Of a stretch of 64,000 nt of DNA, positions 26,693 through 35,610 are shown one piece after another. The DNA is from Chloroflexota bacterium (GTDB taxonomy: Bacteria > Chloroflexota > Anaerolineae > Aggregatilineales > Phototrophicaceae). The position numbers and the translations under genes are program-made. The stretch lies in the NCBI GenBank assembly GCA_026708115.1, contig JAPOVL010000034.1, forward strand, positions 20,176 through 84,175, in the 5' to 3' direction. A model generated the notes under the pieces. The model was not told the DNA's origin. It worked only from the letters and a program-made list of their open reading frames with translations, and searched no databases. How positions within the stretch are numbered: position 1 is the first letter of the stretch; each line of letters begins with the position of its first letter.

Positions 26693-28375
26693 ATGCGCCT
26701 ATTGCTCCTCTGCTCCCTCTCCTTATTGCTGCTGCTTGCCAGCCCCGCGCTGGGGCAAACCGGGGTCACGGCACAAGCCCTAGGACAGGCGAACTTGCGC
26801 GCGGACGACAATATCAATTCGGCGCTGATCGGCGAAATCACCGCCGGCACAGCCTATCCCGTGCTGGGCCGCAGCCAGTTCTATCCCTGGCTCCTGCTGG
26901 GGGCGCCAGGAACGTCCAACCCTCTCGGCTGGGTATACGAGACGCTGGTCGCCGTCAGCGGCAATCTCGGCCAGGTCCCTTTCAGCGATCTGATCTTGGC
27001 TGCCGCGCCGGCGCCGGCCACAGCCACTGCCACATCGGCCGCGCATCCATTGCCATCGGTCCCGCCAGATGCCACACCGAGTCTCGTGCAAACTGCGCGA
27101 CCAAGTCCCGCCCATTTCGGCGTCACCGGAGAAGTCATCGGGGAAGTCAACATTCGCTACGGCCCCGGCATCGACTATGCCCGCGTTGGCGTGGCGCAGG
27201 CTGGGCAAGCATTTGCTGTCACGGGATACCATACGCAGTTTCCCTGGGTGCGCATTTATTTCGAGAGCCTGCCCAACAAACAGGCCTGGATCGCCCGCGA
27301 CTTGCTGCGCATCAGCGGCGATCTCTTCAGTACGCCAGCGATCTCCCAAACCCGCCTGAATCTGCCGCCCCTCAGCCCAACTCCGCCCGCAATCAGCAGC
27401 GGCGGCGAGCAGGTTCCCCTCAGCACCGGCTTCCGCATCCTCGCCGATCACTTGTGGAACCTGGTTTTGGAAAGCGGATTCGATCCGCAAACCAGTCGCT
27501 TCGGCGCCTTATTTGTGATGGATTTGGCCAGCGGAGAAGCTTTCAGTTTCGGCCAGGACATCGCCTTCAGTGGCACCAGCATTAACAAGATCGCCATTCT
27601 CACAGCGCTCTACACCCAATTGGACGCGCCGCCGTCGATCGCGCTGGCCACCGACATCGCCAATACCATGATCTGTAGCGAAAATGTGGCCACAAACCGT
27701 CTGCTCAGCATCCTCGGCCGCGGAAACACCTATTATGGCGCCGACGCTGTGAGCGGCTTTTATGAAGGGCTGGGCTGGTCGCGTTCTTTCATCACGGCGC
27801 CATTTACCACCATCGGCACGCCAGAGCCCCCGCCCGGGCCGATCAACCTGCCGCAAACCAGTGCCGACCAGGTCAAAGCCAATCCGGACCTGTCAAATCA
27901 ACTGACCGTGTCGGAGGCGGGCGCATTGCTGGGGAGCCTTTATCGTTGCGCCTATCGCGAAGACGGGCCGCTCATCGCGGCATTTGGCGATCGCCTCGAG
28001 CCGAGAGAATGCCGGCAGATCCTGCATGTCATGAGCAACAATACGGTGGACGCCCTGCTCAAAGCCGGCGTGCCCGCTGGCACCCGCGTCGCGCATAAAC
28101 ACGGCTGGATTGCCGATACCCACGGCAATGCAGCGTTGTTTTTCACGCCCGGCGGCGACTACGTCATAGCCATGATGCTCTATCAGCCGCAATGGCTGAA
28201 CTTCCAGGAATCGCTGCCGCTGATCGCCGAGGTCTCCCGCCGCGTCTACAATTACTTCAACCCGGAGGGGCCCCAAGCCGAAATCCGTGACGGCTATATT
28301 CCCGACGCCGGCAGTTGTAATTACAACGGCGATCCCCTCGTGGCGGACATCATGCAGCCCATTTGGCCGAATTAG
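26693..28375 (+). CDS. Secreted SH3-domain protein with class A beta-lactamase/PBP-like domain
   Basis: The 560-residue protein begins with a signal peptide (MRLLLLCSLSLLLLLASPAL, then GQ). Two bacterial SH3-like repeats follow (VTAQALGQANLRADDN... and VTGEVIGEVNIRYGPG...), joined by Ala/Pro/Thr-rich linkers. From ~residue 250 comes a serine beta-lactamase-like fold: SGTSINKIAIL supplies S-x-x-K, CSENVATN resembles the SDN loop, and VAHKHGW stands where K-T-G would be. It probably binds peptidoglycan outside the membrane; antibiotic hydrolysis is not implied. The open frame extends upstream through tRNA-Leu, so the ATG at 26693 after the -10 box is chosen. Confidence 0.8.
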   Translation: MRLLLLCSLSLLLLLASPALGQTGVTAQALGQANLRADDNINSALIGEITAGTAYPVLGRSQFYPWLLLGAPGTSNPLGWVYETLVAVSGNLGQVPFSDLILAAAPAPATATATSAAHPLPSVPPDATPSLVQTARPSPAHFGVTGEVIGEVNIRYGPGIDYARVGVAQAGQAFAVTGYHTQFPWVRIYFESLPNKQAWIARDLLRISGDLFSTPAISQTRLNLPPLSPTPPAISSGGEQVPLSTGFRILADHLWNLVLESGFDPQTSRFGALFVMDLASGEAFSFGQDIAFSGTSINKIAILTALYTQLDAPPSIALATDIANTMICSENVATNRLLSILGRGNTYYGADAVSGFYEGLGWSRSFITAPFTTIGTPEPPPGPINLPQTSADQVKANPDLSNQLTVSEAGALLGSLYRCAYREDGPLIAAFGDRLEPRECRQILHVMSNNTVDALLKAGVPAGTRVAHKHGWIADTHGNAALFFTPGGDYVIAMMLYQPQWLNFQESLPLIAEVSRRVYNYFNPEGPQAEIRDGYIPDAGSCNYNGDPLVADIMQPIWPN

Positions 28376-28396
28376 CTGTGCAAGTTTACCTTGCCG

Positions 28397-29434
28397 CTAG
28401 CGCAACTTGTAATGCAGGTCCGGCAGATTGCGCAACCGCTCCGCAGCCTGCTCGGCCGTGATGTCACGCTGCGCCTCCGCCAACATTTCATAGCCGACCA
28501 TGAACTTCTTCACTGTTGCCGAACGCAACAGCGGCGGATAGAAATGAGCGTGCACCTGCCAGTGAGAATGATCGCCAACGTCATAAGGCGCGCCATGCCA
28601 ACCCATTGAATATGGGAATGGCGCTTCAAAGAGATTGTCATATCGGACGAGCAAGCGCTTGAGGATTTCCGCCAAACCACGCCGCTCCCGCCTATCCAAA
28701 TCGGGCAAGCGGAGACGATGTTTCCGCGGCAGCACCAGGGTCTCGAAGGGCCAAATCGCCCAATACGGGACCACCGCGATCCAAGTCTCGTTTTCGAGAA
28801 CCAGGCGTTCGCGCTTTTCGCGTTCCAGCCCGGCATAATCCAGCAATAGCGCGCTCCCTTCTCGCTCATAATATGCGCGCTGCTGCCGGTCTTCCGCGGC
28901 GGGGATGTCCCCCAGTTCACTTGTCGCCCAGATCTGCCCATGCGGATGCGGATTCGAAGCGCCCATCAAATCCCCGCGATTCTCGAAGATCTGTACCCAC
29001 TTAAAGCGGCGACCCAACTCTGCCGTTTGCTCCGCCCATAAGTCGACAACAAGGGCGATCTCGGCATTTGACATCTGAGCCAATGTTAAATCGTGCCGTG
29101 GCGAAAAACAGAGGACGCGCGCCTCCCCGCGTACCGATCGCATCCGCAGCAGGGACGCGTCCTTGTGGCTGTGGTCCGGCGTATCGGGCAATACGGCGGC
29201 GAAGTCATTCACGAACACAAACGTGTTGTCGTAGGCTGGGTTGCGCTCGCCATTGGCGCGCAGATTGCCGGGGCACAAGTAGCAATCGGGGTCGTAAACG
29301 GGTCGGTCCTCCGGCACGGGTTTTTCCCGCCCACCCTGCCAGGGACGCCTGGTGCGATGCGGCGAAACGAGTATCCACTGGCCCGTCAGTGGGTTGTATC
29401 TGCGATGCGGATGCTCGCTCGCGTCAAAGGCCAT
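28397..29434 (-). CDS. galT: Galactose-1-phosphate uridylyltransferase
   Basis: GalT exchanges UMP between UDP-glucose and galactose-1-phosphate (Leloir pathway). The 345-residue protein has [17 protein letters not shown] at the start, the zinc pair [28 protein letters not shown] (the active-site HPH) and a second zinc/histidine region [16 protein letters not shown] at the end of repeat copy F is its ribosome binding site. It would use galactose released by the glycosidases further right, though it is not adjacent to them. Confidence 0.95.
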   Translation of the reverse strand: MAFDASEHPHRRYNPLTGQWILVSPHRTRRPWQGGREKPVPEDRPVYDPDCYLCPGNLRANGERNPAYDNTFVFVNDFAAVLPDTPDHSHKDASLLRMRSVRGEARVLCFSPRHDLTLAQMSNAEIALVVDLWAEQTAELGRRFKWVQIFENRGDLMGASNPHPHGQIWATSELGDIPAAEDRQQRAYYEREGSALLLDYAGLEREKRERLVLENETWIAVVPYWAIWPFETLVLPRKHRLRLPDLDRRERRGLAEILKRLLVRYDNLFEAPFPYSMGWHGAPYDVGDHSHWQVHAHFYPPLLRSATVKKFMVGYEMLAEAQRDITAEQAAERLRNLPDLHYKLR

Positions 29435-29440
29435 GCCCGC

Positions 29441-29541
29441 TCCTGTTTAGGTAAACCGCGTTGCTCATGCGGAGAGACGGCTTGCAGTTTTGCGTGAGCG
29501 CGGCATTCCTGGGACCTATTCGCCGGTTACGCGCCGAGCGG
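29441..29541 (-). repeat. Intergenic ~95-bp repeat, copy F, overlapping the maoC stop
   Basis: Minus reading begins within the last codons of the MaoC gene: CGGCCGCTCGGCGCGTAA encodes RPLGA and the stop. It ends CGGTTTACCTAAACAGGAG, seven bases before the galT ATG. The element therefore spans exactly from the end of one gene to the SD of the next. It is far from the purine cluster, so the repeat is not confined to that operon. Confidence 0.87.
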
Positions 29542-30420
29542 CCGCAGCCGCGCCCGCCCATTGCTCAAGACCACTGCGTTTCGCTCCAGCGCTCTGGTCT
29601 GAAAGCGCAACTCGCGCTCATCAAGAGACCAGATCTCGGTTTGCAGCGTTTCGCCCGGGAAAACATGCTGAGAAAATCGCGCGCCTATCGAGCGCAATCG
29701 GAGCGGCTCGTTGGCGCAGCAATGTTTTAAGATGGCGCGCGCCGCGAATCCGTATGTACAAAGGCCATGCAAAATCGGCTTGTCATAATTGCCAATCGCC
29801 GCCATTTGCGGATCGGCATGTAAAGGATTGCTGTCGCCGGACAGTCGATACAAAAGCGCTTGTCTCTCAGATGTCCGCTCTTGATGTACGATATCCGGCG
29901 CCGTCTTTGGCGGCTCCATCTTGCTGCTTGGACCGCGATCGCCTCCGTAATCGCCCAATCCGCGAATGAAGACCGACCAGCGCGAAAATGCGAATGCTTC
30001 GCCCGCTTTGTCAGCGCTCTCACCGTCGATGGTGAGGAGCATGCCGCTACCCTTGTCGTAGATCTGCGAGATGCTGAGCGAGGTCCTAACAGTCCCGCGA
30101 ACCGGCAAAGGGCGGAGCAACTCCAGATATTGTTCGCCATGAAGCACCATCATCGGATTATAGACAATGCCAGCAAGGTCGCCGGACAAGAAGTGATGAT
30201 GCAAGTCTCTGCTGTAGATGAGCGCGAAGGTCGGGAAAACAGCGAAGCCACGGCTGCTGAGTTCGTAAACGAACTTCAATTCCTCTTGATCCATGGGATC
30301 TGCCGGCGCCCCGATGCCCAACGCGTAAAGCGCGGCCTCTCGCTCGGAATAGCTGTAAGTGAGCGGGCCCAACTCCTGGCCGATCGCTCGATTCACAATA
30401 TCCAGTAATGGCGCCGTCAT
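29527..30420 (-). CDS. MaoC-like enoyl-CoA hydratase (hydratase 2 type)
   Basis: The 297-residue protein has a double hot-dog arrangement. The C-terminal part has LSGDSNPLHADPQMA and KPILHGLCTYGFAAR, the hydratase-2 motif with catalytic Asp and His seen in MaoC and MFE-2. It would hydrate trans-2-enoyl-CoA to (R)-3-hydroxyacyl-CoA. ATG at 30420 follows GGAGAA. A perfect TATAAT on the minus strand at 30471-30476 may be its -10 box. The C terminus RPLGA is encoded by repeat copy F. Confidence 0.83.
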   Translation of the reverse strand: MTAPLLDIVNRAIGQELGPLTYSYSEREAALYALGIGAPADPMDQEELKFVYELSSRGFAVFPTFALIYSRDLHHHFLSGDLAGIVYNPMMVLHGEQYLELLRPLPVRGTVRTSLSISQIYDKGSGMLLTIDGESADKAGEAFAFSRWSVFIRGLGDYGGDRGPSSKMEPPKTAPDIVHQERTSERQALLYRLSGDSNPLHADPQMAAIGNYDKPILHGLCTYGFAARAILKHCCANEPLRLRSIGARFSQHVFPGETLQTEIWSLDERELRFQTRALERNAVVLSNGRARLRPLGA

Positions 30421-30583
30421 TTCTCCACATCCCCGCTCGCGATTGCAACGTGCCTTTGGCATGTCGAACAATTATAAATGCAACAAGAGCGGGTGCGCAT
30501 GTCAGTAGTGTGTCCTTTTCGGTTGAAATAGTTTTTACCAGTCCTCGACACGAGATTACTAGCCCAAAATACCTACGTTCTGG

Positions 30584-30800
30584 TAGGGGCGACTCGCTGA
30601 GACTCTGTTGAAAATCATGAATTACAGCTAATCCCAGTCAGTGTCGTGCAAATGCAAAAGGCCATAATAGTCCAATATAGCTCAGTAAAGCTCCCCCTCC
30701 CTGATGCTTCGGAATTCCGCCCCCCGCTTAGCGGGGGGACTGAGGGGGGCAAGGGCCGGGGGGTGGGGTTGAATTTCAACAGCATCCGCTGAGTCGCCCC
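30584..30800. mobile_element. MITE-like element with GGGGCGACTC ends
   Basis: The left arm (GTAGGGGCGACTCGCTGAGA, then CTGTTGAAAAT) and right arm (AATTTCAACAGCATCCGCTG, then AGTCGCCCC) are inverted repeats of about 30 bases with mismatches. The centre holds CCCCCCGCTTAGCGGGGGG and AGGGCCGGGGGGTGGGG, shared with the AAGGCTTGTCC MITE copies. There is no ORF. It fills the gap between maoC and the malG stop, together with unassigned bases on each side. Confidence 0.65.
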
Positions 30801-30889
30801 ATATTCATTCAGTTTCTATTTCAGCCGAATTCGATACACTACCCGCATGACCCAGCCACTTCCTCTTCAGATCAACGGCCAGGCCTGCT

Positions 30890-31999
30890 TTAGCCCTTCA
30901 CCGATCCTTGCGTCAAGCCGCCTACGATCTGATCTTGCAGCGACAGATAGATGATCAAGGTAGGAATAGCGCCGATGATCGCGCCGGCAGCAAAGATGCC
31001 CCAATCGCGGGCGAAGTTGTCGCTGATATAGCCCCAAAGCCCGACCATGAGCGTCCAGCTTTCCTTGTCTCGCAAGAGCACCCGCGCCAGCACAAACTCG
31101 TTGAACGTGCCCACGAAAGACAAAATGCCGACGACAACCAGAACCGGGCGAACCAGCGGAAATATCAGACGCCAGTAGGTCTGCCAATGGCCGCAGCCAT
31201 CGACCATCGCCGACTCGTCGATATCCCGCGGCACGGAATCGAAGAATCCCTTCATCAGCCAGATGTTGATTCCCATAGCGCCGCCGACATAGACCAGGAT
31301 CAATCCGCCCGCCGTGTTTAAGCCGAAGAAGGGAATGTGATTGCCGATTTGCTGCAGCATGAGAAAGATGGCCACCATCGCCAACAAGTTAGGGAAGACC
31401 TGGACCAGCAAGATTAGCATCAGCAAACCGCGGCGCCCCTTGAAGCGAAAACGGGAAAAAGAGTATGCGCTCAAGGCCGTCACCATCACCACCAGGAACG
31501 AGGTTATCGTGGCGACCGCTACCGAATTGAGCAACCAGCGCACATAAGGTTTTCGCTCGGTATTAAAAAGCGTATCAAAATTGATCAAGTAGCTGGAACT
31601 GATGTCGTAAAGGGCCTCGCCCGCCTCGAAGGAATCGCCGATCTGGAAGCGAATACGCTGCACATAGCCATTTTTGGGCGCGCGCAACTCCTTCTGCTCG
31701 CCATCCGCTTCGACCAGCAAAATCGTACCTGCGCTGCGCTCAACGCGGCTGCCGTTTGGCGCTACGATCTCCAGTAATACGCCGGCTTCCTCGGCCAATA
31801 CGATGCGCGTCTCGGGCAAAGGCGGGACGACGGACTGTGAGTTCATCGACTGGCTGGGATTGAGCGCCGCCGACAAAATCCAGACCACGGGAAAGAGCGC
31901 GAAGATCACGGCGATGACCAGAATCGCGATTTGGATCGTCAAGCCAAGGGTGAAGGCCGGACGAGCTTTGCCCCGCTGGTGTTTCTCTTGGCTAGACAT
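30890..31999 (-). CDS. malG: MalG-type ABC sugar permease with a lipoyl-like extracytoplasmic insert
   Basis: The 369-residue protein has six predicted membrane helices and the permease EAA motif (PRDIDESAMVDGCGHWQTYW). It would form a channel with MalF. Between helix 1 and helix 2 lies an insert of ~100 residues with LRAPKNGYVQRIRFQIGDSF and EAGEALYDI. This A-P-x-x-G-x-V...G-D-x-x-x-x-G-E-x-L pattern is that of a barrel-sandwich (lipoyl/HlyD-like) domain, but no biotin or lipoate lysine is evident. The gene overlaps malF by 8 bases. Confidence 0.88.
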   Translation of the reverse strand: MSSQEKHQRGKARPAFTLGLTIQIAILVIAVIFALFPVVWILSAALNPSQSMNSQSVVPPLPETRIVLAEEAGVLLEIVAPNGSRVERSAGTILLVEADGEQKELRAPKNGYVQRIRFQIGDSFEAGEALYDISSSYLINFDTLFNTERKPYVRWLLNSVAVATITSFLVVMVTALSAYSFSRFRFKGRRGLLMLILLVQVFPNLLAMVAIFLMLQQIGNHIPFFGLNTAGGLILVYVGGAMGINIWLMKGFFDSVPRDIDESAMVDGCGHWQTYWRLIFPLVRPVLVVVGILSFVGTFNEFVLARVLLRDKESWTLMVGLWGYISDNFARDWGIFAAGAIIGAIPTLIIYLSLQDQIVGGLTQGSVKG

Positions 32000-33578
32000 T
32001 TTCTGATGTCTCCTCCCAGCCCTTGGTCAGGCGAAATTGCGCCAGCGTGACCCCGGCCACCAAGACGAAAATGATGATGGTGATGGCCGAGGCCAGGCCA
32101 AAGTCGGCGCCGCGTCCGCCCCCAAAAGCGAGGCGATAAGCGTAACTGATCAAGATATCAGTATGCCCGGCCGGCAAAGTGCCGGACTCGACCATAGGCG
32201 GTCCGCCTTCGTTATAGGCTTCGATGATGACAAAATTGTTGAAATTATATGTGAAGGACGCGATCAGCAATGGGCCCACCGCCACCAGCAACATGGGCAA
32301 GGTGAGGGCGTGAAACTTCTCCCACCAGGTGGCGCCGTCGACCTCGGCGGCTTCGTACATATCGGAGGGGATGGCCGCCAGCGCGCCGCTGCACACCAAC
32401 ATGAAATAGGGATAGCCAAGCCAAAGGTTGATCAAGAGAATACCGAACTTGGACCAGCCGGGATCAATGAAAAAAGGAGGCGGGTCTATGCCGAGCGAGG
32501 CGATCGCATTGCTGATGACCCCGAGATTGGAATTGAGCATGCCCTTCCAGATGGCCACCGAAATCAAGGCCGGAATCGCATAAGGCACGATCAGCAAAGT
32601 GCGGAAGGCTTTGCGGTAGGGAATCCTCTCGTTTTGCATGAGCAATGCGAACATCAGGCCTACGCTAAACGTTGAAACCACGCTCGCCAGCGAAAAACCG
32701 ATCGTCCAGGCGAATATGCGCAGCAGCGGTCCGCTGATCGCGGGGCTGGTGACAAAGCGCACGTAGTTTTTGAAGCCCGTCCCGCTGATGAATCCGGTCC
32801 GCAAGGTATCTCCGTCGTCGTTTTCAAATTGTCCGGACTCATAGTTCGCGCGAAAAAGCGACGAGCTCTTGTTGTCAAAGACCGCGTCTTCGTCCGCCCG
32901 GTAGACATACCGTTGGGCGAATTCGCCAGCCTCCCGGCGGCCGGCAATGCCGATTTGCAATGCCTCCGTCCCAAACGTGAGTGCCTGCGCCTCGCGGCTG
33001 GCGCGCAGCGCCTCGCCTCGGTCCAATCGGCGATAACCCTGGTATTCCCCCGGCAGCTCAGCGCCGGCCGCCACCGCTGTGACAGCCCCAAAGCCGCCCA
33101 GCGTCGCGAAGTAGTAAGCATCCTCCCCGTCAGTCAGCCACAAGGCATAGTCTTCGGCGGCGTTCCGATAAAGGTCCCAGCCATAAACCTGGCCCCCATC
33201 CGGCAAGTAAGTCTCCTGCGCCAGCAGATTCAGCACCTGCTGCTTGGTTAAGAGATTGCCGTCGCCGTAGTTTGTCAACGAGACATAAACCGTATAAATG
33301 ATCGGGAAAACCACCATCAGTCCCATCAAAGCCAGGGCCGGTGATATCCAGCGCAAGGGATAAAGATCCCCTCGCAGGTTGATGACATTGACCAGCAAGG
33401 TGATAACAGCAATGGTGATCGCCAGTTCCCAAACGCCGTCGAGGGCAAATACATATACAAGGTAAAACGCCATCGCGTCGAGAATAGCTAATCCCAGGTA
33501 AGTTGCGGCAAGGCGCAGAATGGATCGCGTACTGAATTCCGATCGTTTGGCCCTGCTATCCCGCACGAGTGTCGCCAT
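31992..33578 (-). CDS. malF: MalF-type ABC sugar permease
   Basis: The 528-residue membrane protein has three or four N-terminal helices, a large periplasmic loop (~residues 115-290, comparable to the P2 loop of MalF) and a C-terminal six-helix permease core. The EAA motif is AIPSDMYEAAEVDGATWWEKF. It pairs with MalG and receives substrate from MalE. The ATG at 33578 fits the first membrane helix; the longer frame runs back towards the terminator-like hairpin. No ATPase gene is adjacent, so a shared MalK/MsmX-like ATPase must be encoded elsewhere. Confidence 0.92.
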   Translation of the reverse strand: MATLVRDSRAKRSEFSTRSILRLAATYLGLAILDAMAFYLVYVFALDGVWELAITIAVITLLVNVINLRGDLYPLRWISPALALMGLMVVFPIIYTVYVSLTNYGDGNLLTKQQVLNLLAQETYLPDGGQVYGWDLYRNAAEDYALWLTDGEDAYYFATLGGFGAVTAVAAGAELPGEYQGYRRLDRGEALRASREAQALTFGTEALQIGIAGRREAGEFAQRYVYRADEDAVFDNKSSSLFRANYESGQFENDDGDTLRTGFISGTGFKNYVRFVTSPAISGPLLRIFAWTIGFSLASVVSTFSVGLMFALLMQNERIPYRKAFRTLLIVPYAIPALISVAIWKGMLNSNLGVISNAIASLGIDPPPFFIDPGWSKFGILLINLWLGYPYFMLVCSGALAAIPSDMYEAAEVDGATWWEKFHALTLPMLLVAVGPLLIASFTYNFNNFVIIEAYNEGGPPMVESGTLPAGHTDILISYAYRLAFGGGRGADFGLASAITIIIFVLVAGVTLAQFRLTKGWEETSENV

Positions 33579-33639
33579 AGGATTTGGCGCGCCTCTCCAA
33601 GACAGAGAGACCGCCTTCCTTTCTACTATGACCGAACAG

Positions 33640-33679
33640 AAATACAAACGGGGGAGCCCCCTTTTGGGCATTCCCCCGT
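33640..33679 (-). terminator. Hairpin between malE and malF
   Basis: On the minus strand ACGGGGGA (33679-33672) pairs with TCCCCCGT (33655-33648), with an inner GCCC/GGGC pairing, followed by TTGTATTTCTG. It stands between malE and malF of one operon. It probably works as a partial terminator, so that MalE is made in excess over the permeases. Confidence 0.65.
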
Positions 33680-33724
33680 CATGCTACGATTCAACTGTTG
33701 CGCCGGACCAAAAAGCAGCGCGAC

Positions 33725-34915
33725 TTATTCCTCTCCGGCGATCAGCGCGCGGATTTGTTCGCCCGCGTTGCTGAAGGCTTCCTCACCGCTCAGCTCGCCG
33801 GTTCGTACTAACTGCATGGCGTTGCCCCAGGCGCTCCAGACCGAAGACATCTCCGGAATCGCGGGCATTGCCAAACCTTCAGTTCCCGCCGCAACGAAGC
33901 CGAGCATGATTTCGTCTTCAATGCTGTCGCGTGTTTCCAGCAAGGCGGGCGGCCGCGGATCTGCGCTGTAAATCGACGACATTGTTTCGTCAGTGGCGAT
34001 GTAGTCGAAAAGAAACGCTTCCGCCAGCAGTTGGTTTTCGCTAAAGGCGCTGATCATGAATCCTTGAACGCCGAGGAAGGGCTTGCCGCTGCCGCCGGGA
34101 CCCGCCGGTATCGAATCAACCACAAAGTTTACCCCCGATTCTTCGATACGCGGGATCGCCCAGGGACCGGTGATGATCATGGCGGCGTCCCCCGTTTCGA
34201 ACATGGTATGCATCACGTCATAGTCAATGCCGCTAGGCATCAAACCATCACTGCCATAAGCTTCCAGATACGCTGCAGCCGCGATGGAACCTTCGCTGTC
34301 GATACCAACGTCTTCCGGATTGTAGCCTGCCTCCGTCAAGCCAAAGACATAACCGCCAAAGGCAGTCTGCACCGGGAAGAAGTGATAGGGATTGTTGTCG
34401 AACATGACAAATCCGTATTTCGACGCGCCATCGGCGATCAACTGTTCGCTCACCGAACGCACATCCTCCCAGGTTTCAGGGTTATCCGGCACCAAGTCAA
34501 CATTGCGTAGGAAAGCGACATTTTCCGCGGCGTAAGGCAAGCCATATTGGACGCCTTCATAGACAAATGCCGACAGCGCCGCCCCCAAGAAATCGTCCTC
34601 GACATCAGAAATGTCAATTTCGGCCAGCAAGCCATTTACGGCCAATTCGCCCAGCCAATCGTGGGCGCCGATTATCATATCCGGACCTTCACCGGCGGGC
34701 GCAGCCGTCTTGAACTGATCGCGAATATCGCCAAAGCCTAATTCGTCTACGCGCACGGCGATGCCGAATTCTTCTTCAAACTGTGCTCCCAACTCCTCCA
34801 GTATCGGCGCTCGCGTATCATCCGCCCAAATGACCAAGCTGTCGTCTTGTGCCGAGGCGCAAAGCGCAACGGCGAGCAGGACTATTGCTGCTACAATCAC
34901 CCTTATTAGCTTCAT
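33725..34915 (-). CDS. malE: Maltose-type extracellular solute-binding protein
   Basis: The 396-residue exported protein has a signal peptide (MKLIRVIVAAIVLLAVALCA, then SAQ). The family 1 binding-protein pattern follows: LVIWADDTRAPILEELGAQFEEEFGI, GPDMIIGAHDWLGELAVNGLL, YGLPYAAENVAFLRN and MIITGPWAIPRIEESG. This is closest to maltose/maltodextrin MalE. ATG at 34915 follows GGGAAG. It is the first gene of malE-malF-malG. Confidence 0.93.
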   Translation of the reverse strand: MKLIRVIVAAIVLLAVALCASAQDDSLVIWADDTRAPILEELGAQFEEEFGIAVRVDELGFGDIRDQFKTAAPAGEGPDMIIGAHDWLGELAVNGLLAEIDISDVEDDFLGAALSAFVYEGVQYGLPYAAENVAFLRNVDLVPDNPETWEDVRSVSEQLIADGASKYGFVMFDNNPYHFFPVQTAFGGYVFGLTEAGYNPEDVGIDSEGSIAAAAYLEAYGSDGLMPSGIDYDVMHTMFETGDAAMIITGPWAIPRIEESGVNFVVDSIPAGPGGSGKPFLGVQGFMISAFSENQLLAEAFLFDYIATDETMSSIYSADPRPPALLETRDSIEDEIMLGFVAAGTEGLAMPAIPEMSSVWSAWGNAMQLVRTGELSGEEAFSNAGEQIRALIAGEE

Positions 34916-34961
34916 TTTACTTCCCTTTTCGGATAGGATTGAGTACGAATTATCACGCTTC

Positions 34962-34991
34962 AGCATAAAACAGTTGACTGTCGACTGTCAA
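34962..34991 (-). promoter_or_regulatory. malE promoter with palindromic operator
   Basis: Minus strand TTGACA (34991-34986), 18-base spacer, TATGCT (34967-34962). The -35 box is inside TTGACTGTCGACTGTCAA (34974-34991), an 18-base palindrome broken only at two mirrored positions. A repressor bound there would block the promoter. The regulator is not identifiable in the window. Confidence 0.6.
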
Positions 34992-35088
34992 ACCCTAGTC
35001 GCTTTGCCAGCTCGCTGCCAAACAGCGCTCACATCATGAAAATCGTATCCCGCCTGAGGCAATCGATCTGCGCGGATCCGGGTCCGAA

Positions 35089-35409
35089 CTACTCCTGCGG
35101 CGAAATCAGCCGTAGATACTCCCAAGTATAAATGCCTGTCTGGTGGCCATCGTCCCAACTCGGTTGCAGGGCATAGTTGCCCACTGGGCTCAAGCCCGTT
35201 ATCGCGTAAGAGCGACGTGGACTCAGTTTGAGAATATCCTCAGGCGCCTTCGCCATCCCCATATTTGCATGACCGCCGCGACATTCGACGCAGGGACAAG
35301 CCTCCCGCAACTGTGACAACGGATACTGGCTCCTTAAGCCATCCTCCCATACGATCTCGAGGGTTTCTTCAGATTTGTTCAAGGTGATGCTTGTCGGACG
35401 AAATGGCAT
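35089..35409 (-). CDS. DUF971 domain protein
   Basis: A 106-residue protein from MPFRPTSITLNKSEETLEI, with YPLSQLREACPCVECRGGH and SWDDGHQTGIYTWEYLR. This is the DUF971 pattern (the zinc-binding domain also found at the N terminus of gamma-butyrobetaine hydroxylase). It is often linked to iron-sulfur or electron-transfer proteins, but its role is unknown. It stands alone between malE and a divergent lipoprotein gene. Confidence 0.85.
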   Translation of the reverse strand: MPFRPTSITLNKSEETLEIVWEDGLRSQYPLSQLREACPCVECRGGHANMGMAKAPEDILKLSPRRSYAITGLSPVGNYALQPSWDDGHQTGIYTWEYLRLISPQE

Positions 35410-35541
35410 TTGCTTGACTCTCAACTCAGAAGCTAGTCGTCGGATTAGGCCTCGCCACCTGGCGCCCTTGCTTGAACACATAGAAAATACTAGCGTTTCA
35501 AGAGAATCGCGCCGCCGCAATACAGCGCGTTTCCAGCCTGC

Positions 35542-35569
35542 TTGCCCTACAGCCTACCTTTGATACAAT
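35542..35569 (+). promoter_or_regulatory. Promoter for the lipoprotein gene
   Basis: TTGCCC (35542-35547), 16-base spacer, TACAAT (35564-35569), ending 41 bases before the ATG at 35611. Confidence 0.45.
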
Positions 35570-35610
35570 AGCATTATCAGTCTCGCCGTTCAAGCAATGG
35601 AGCCTCGTGC

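Noticed and set aside
30500..30530. GTGTCCTTTTCGGTTGA as a further copy of the 95-bp repeat
   Set aside because: Only a short stretch resembles copy B and the rest is not alignable by eye.
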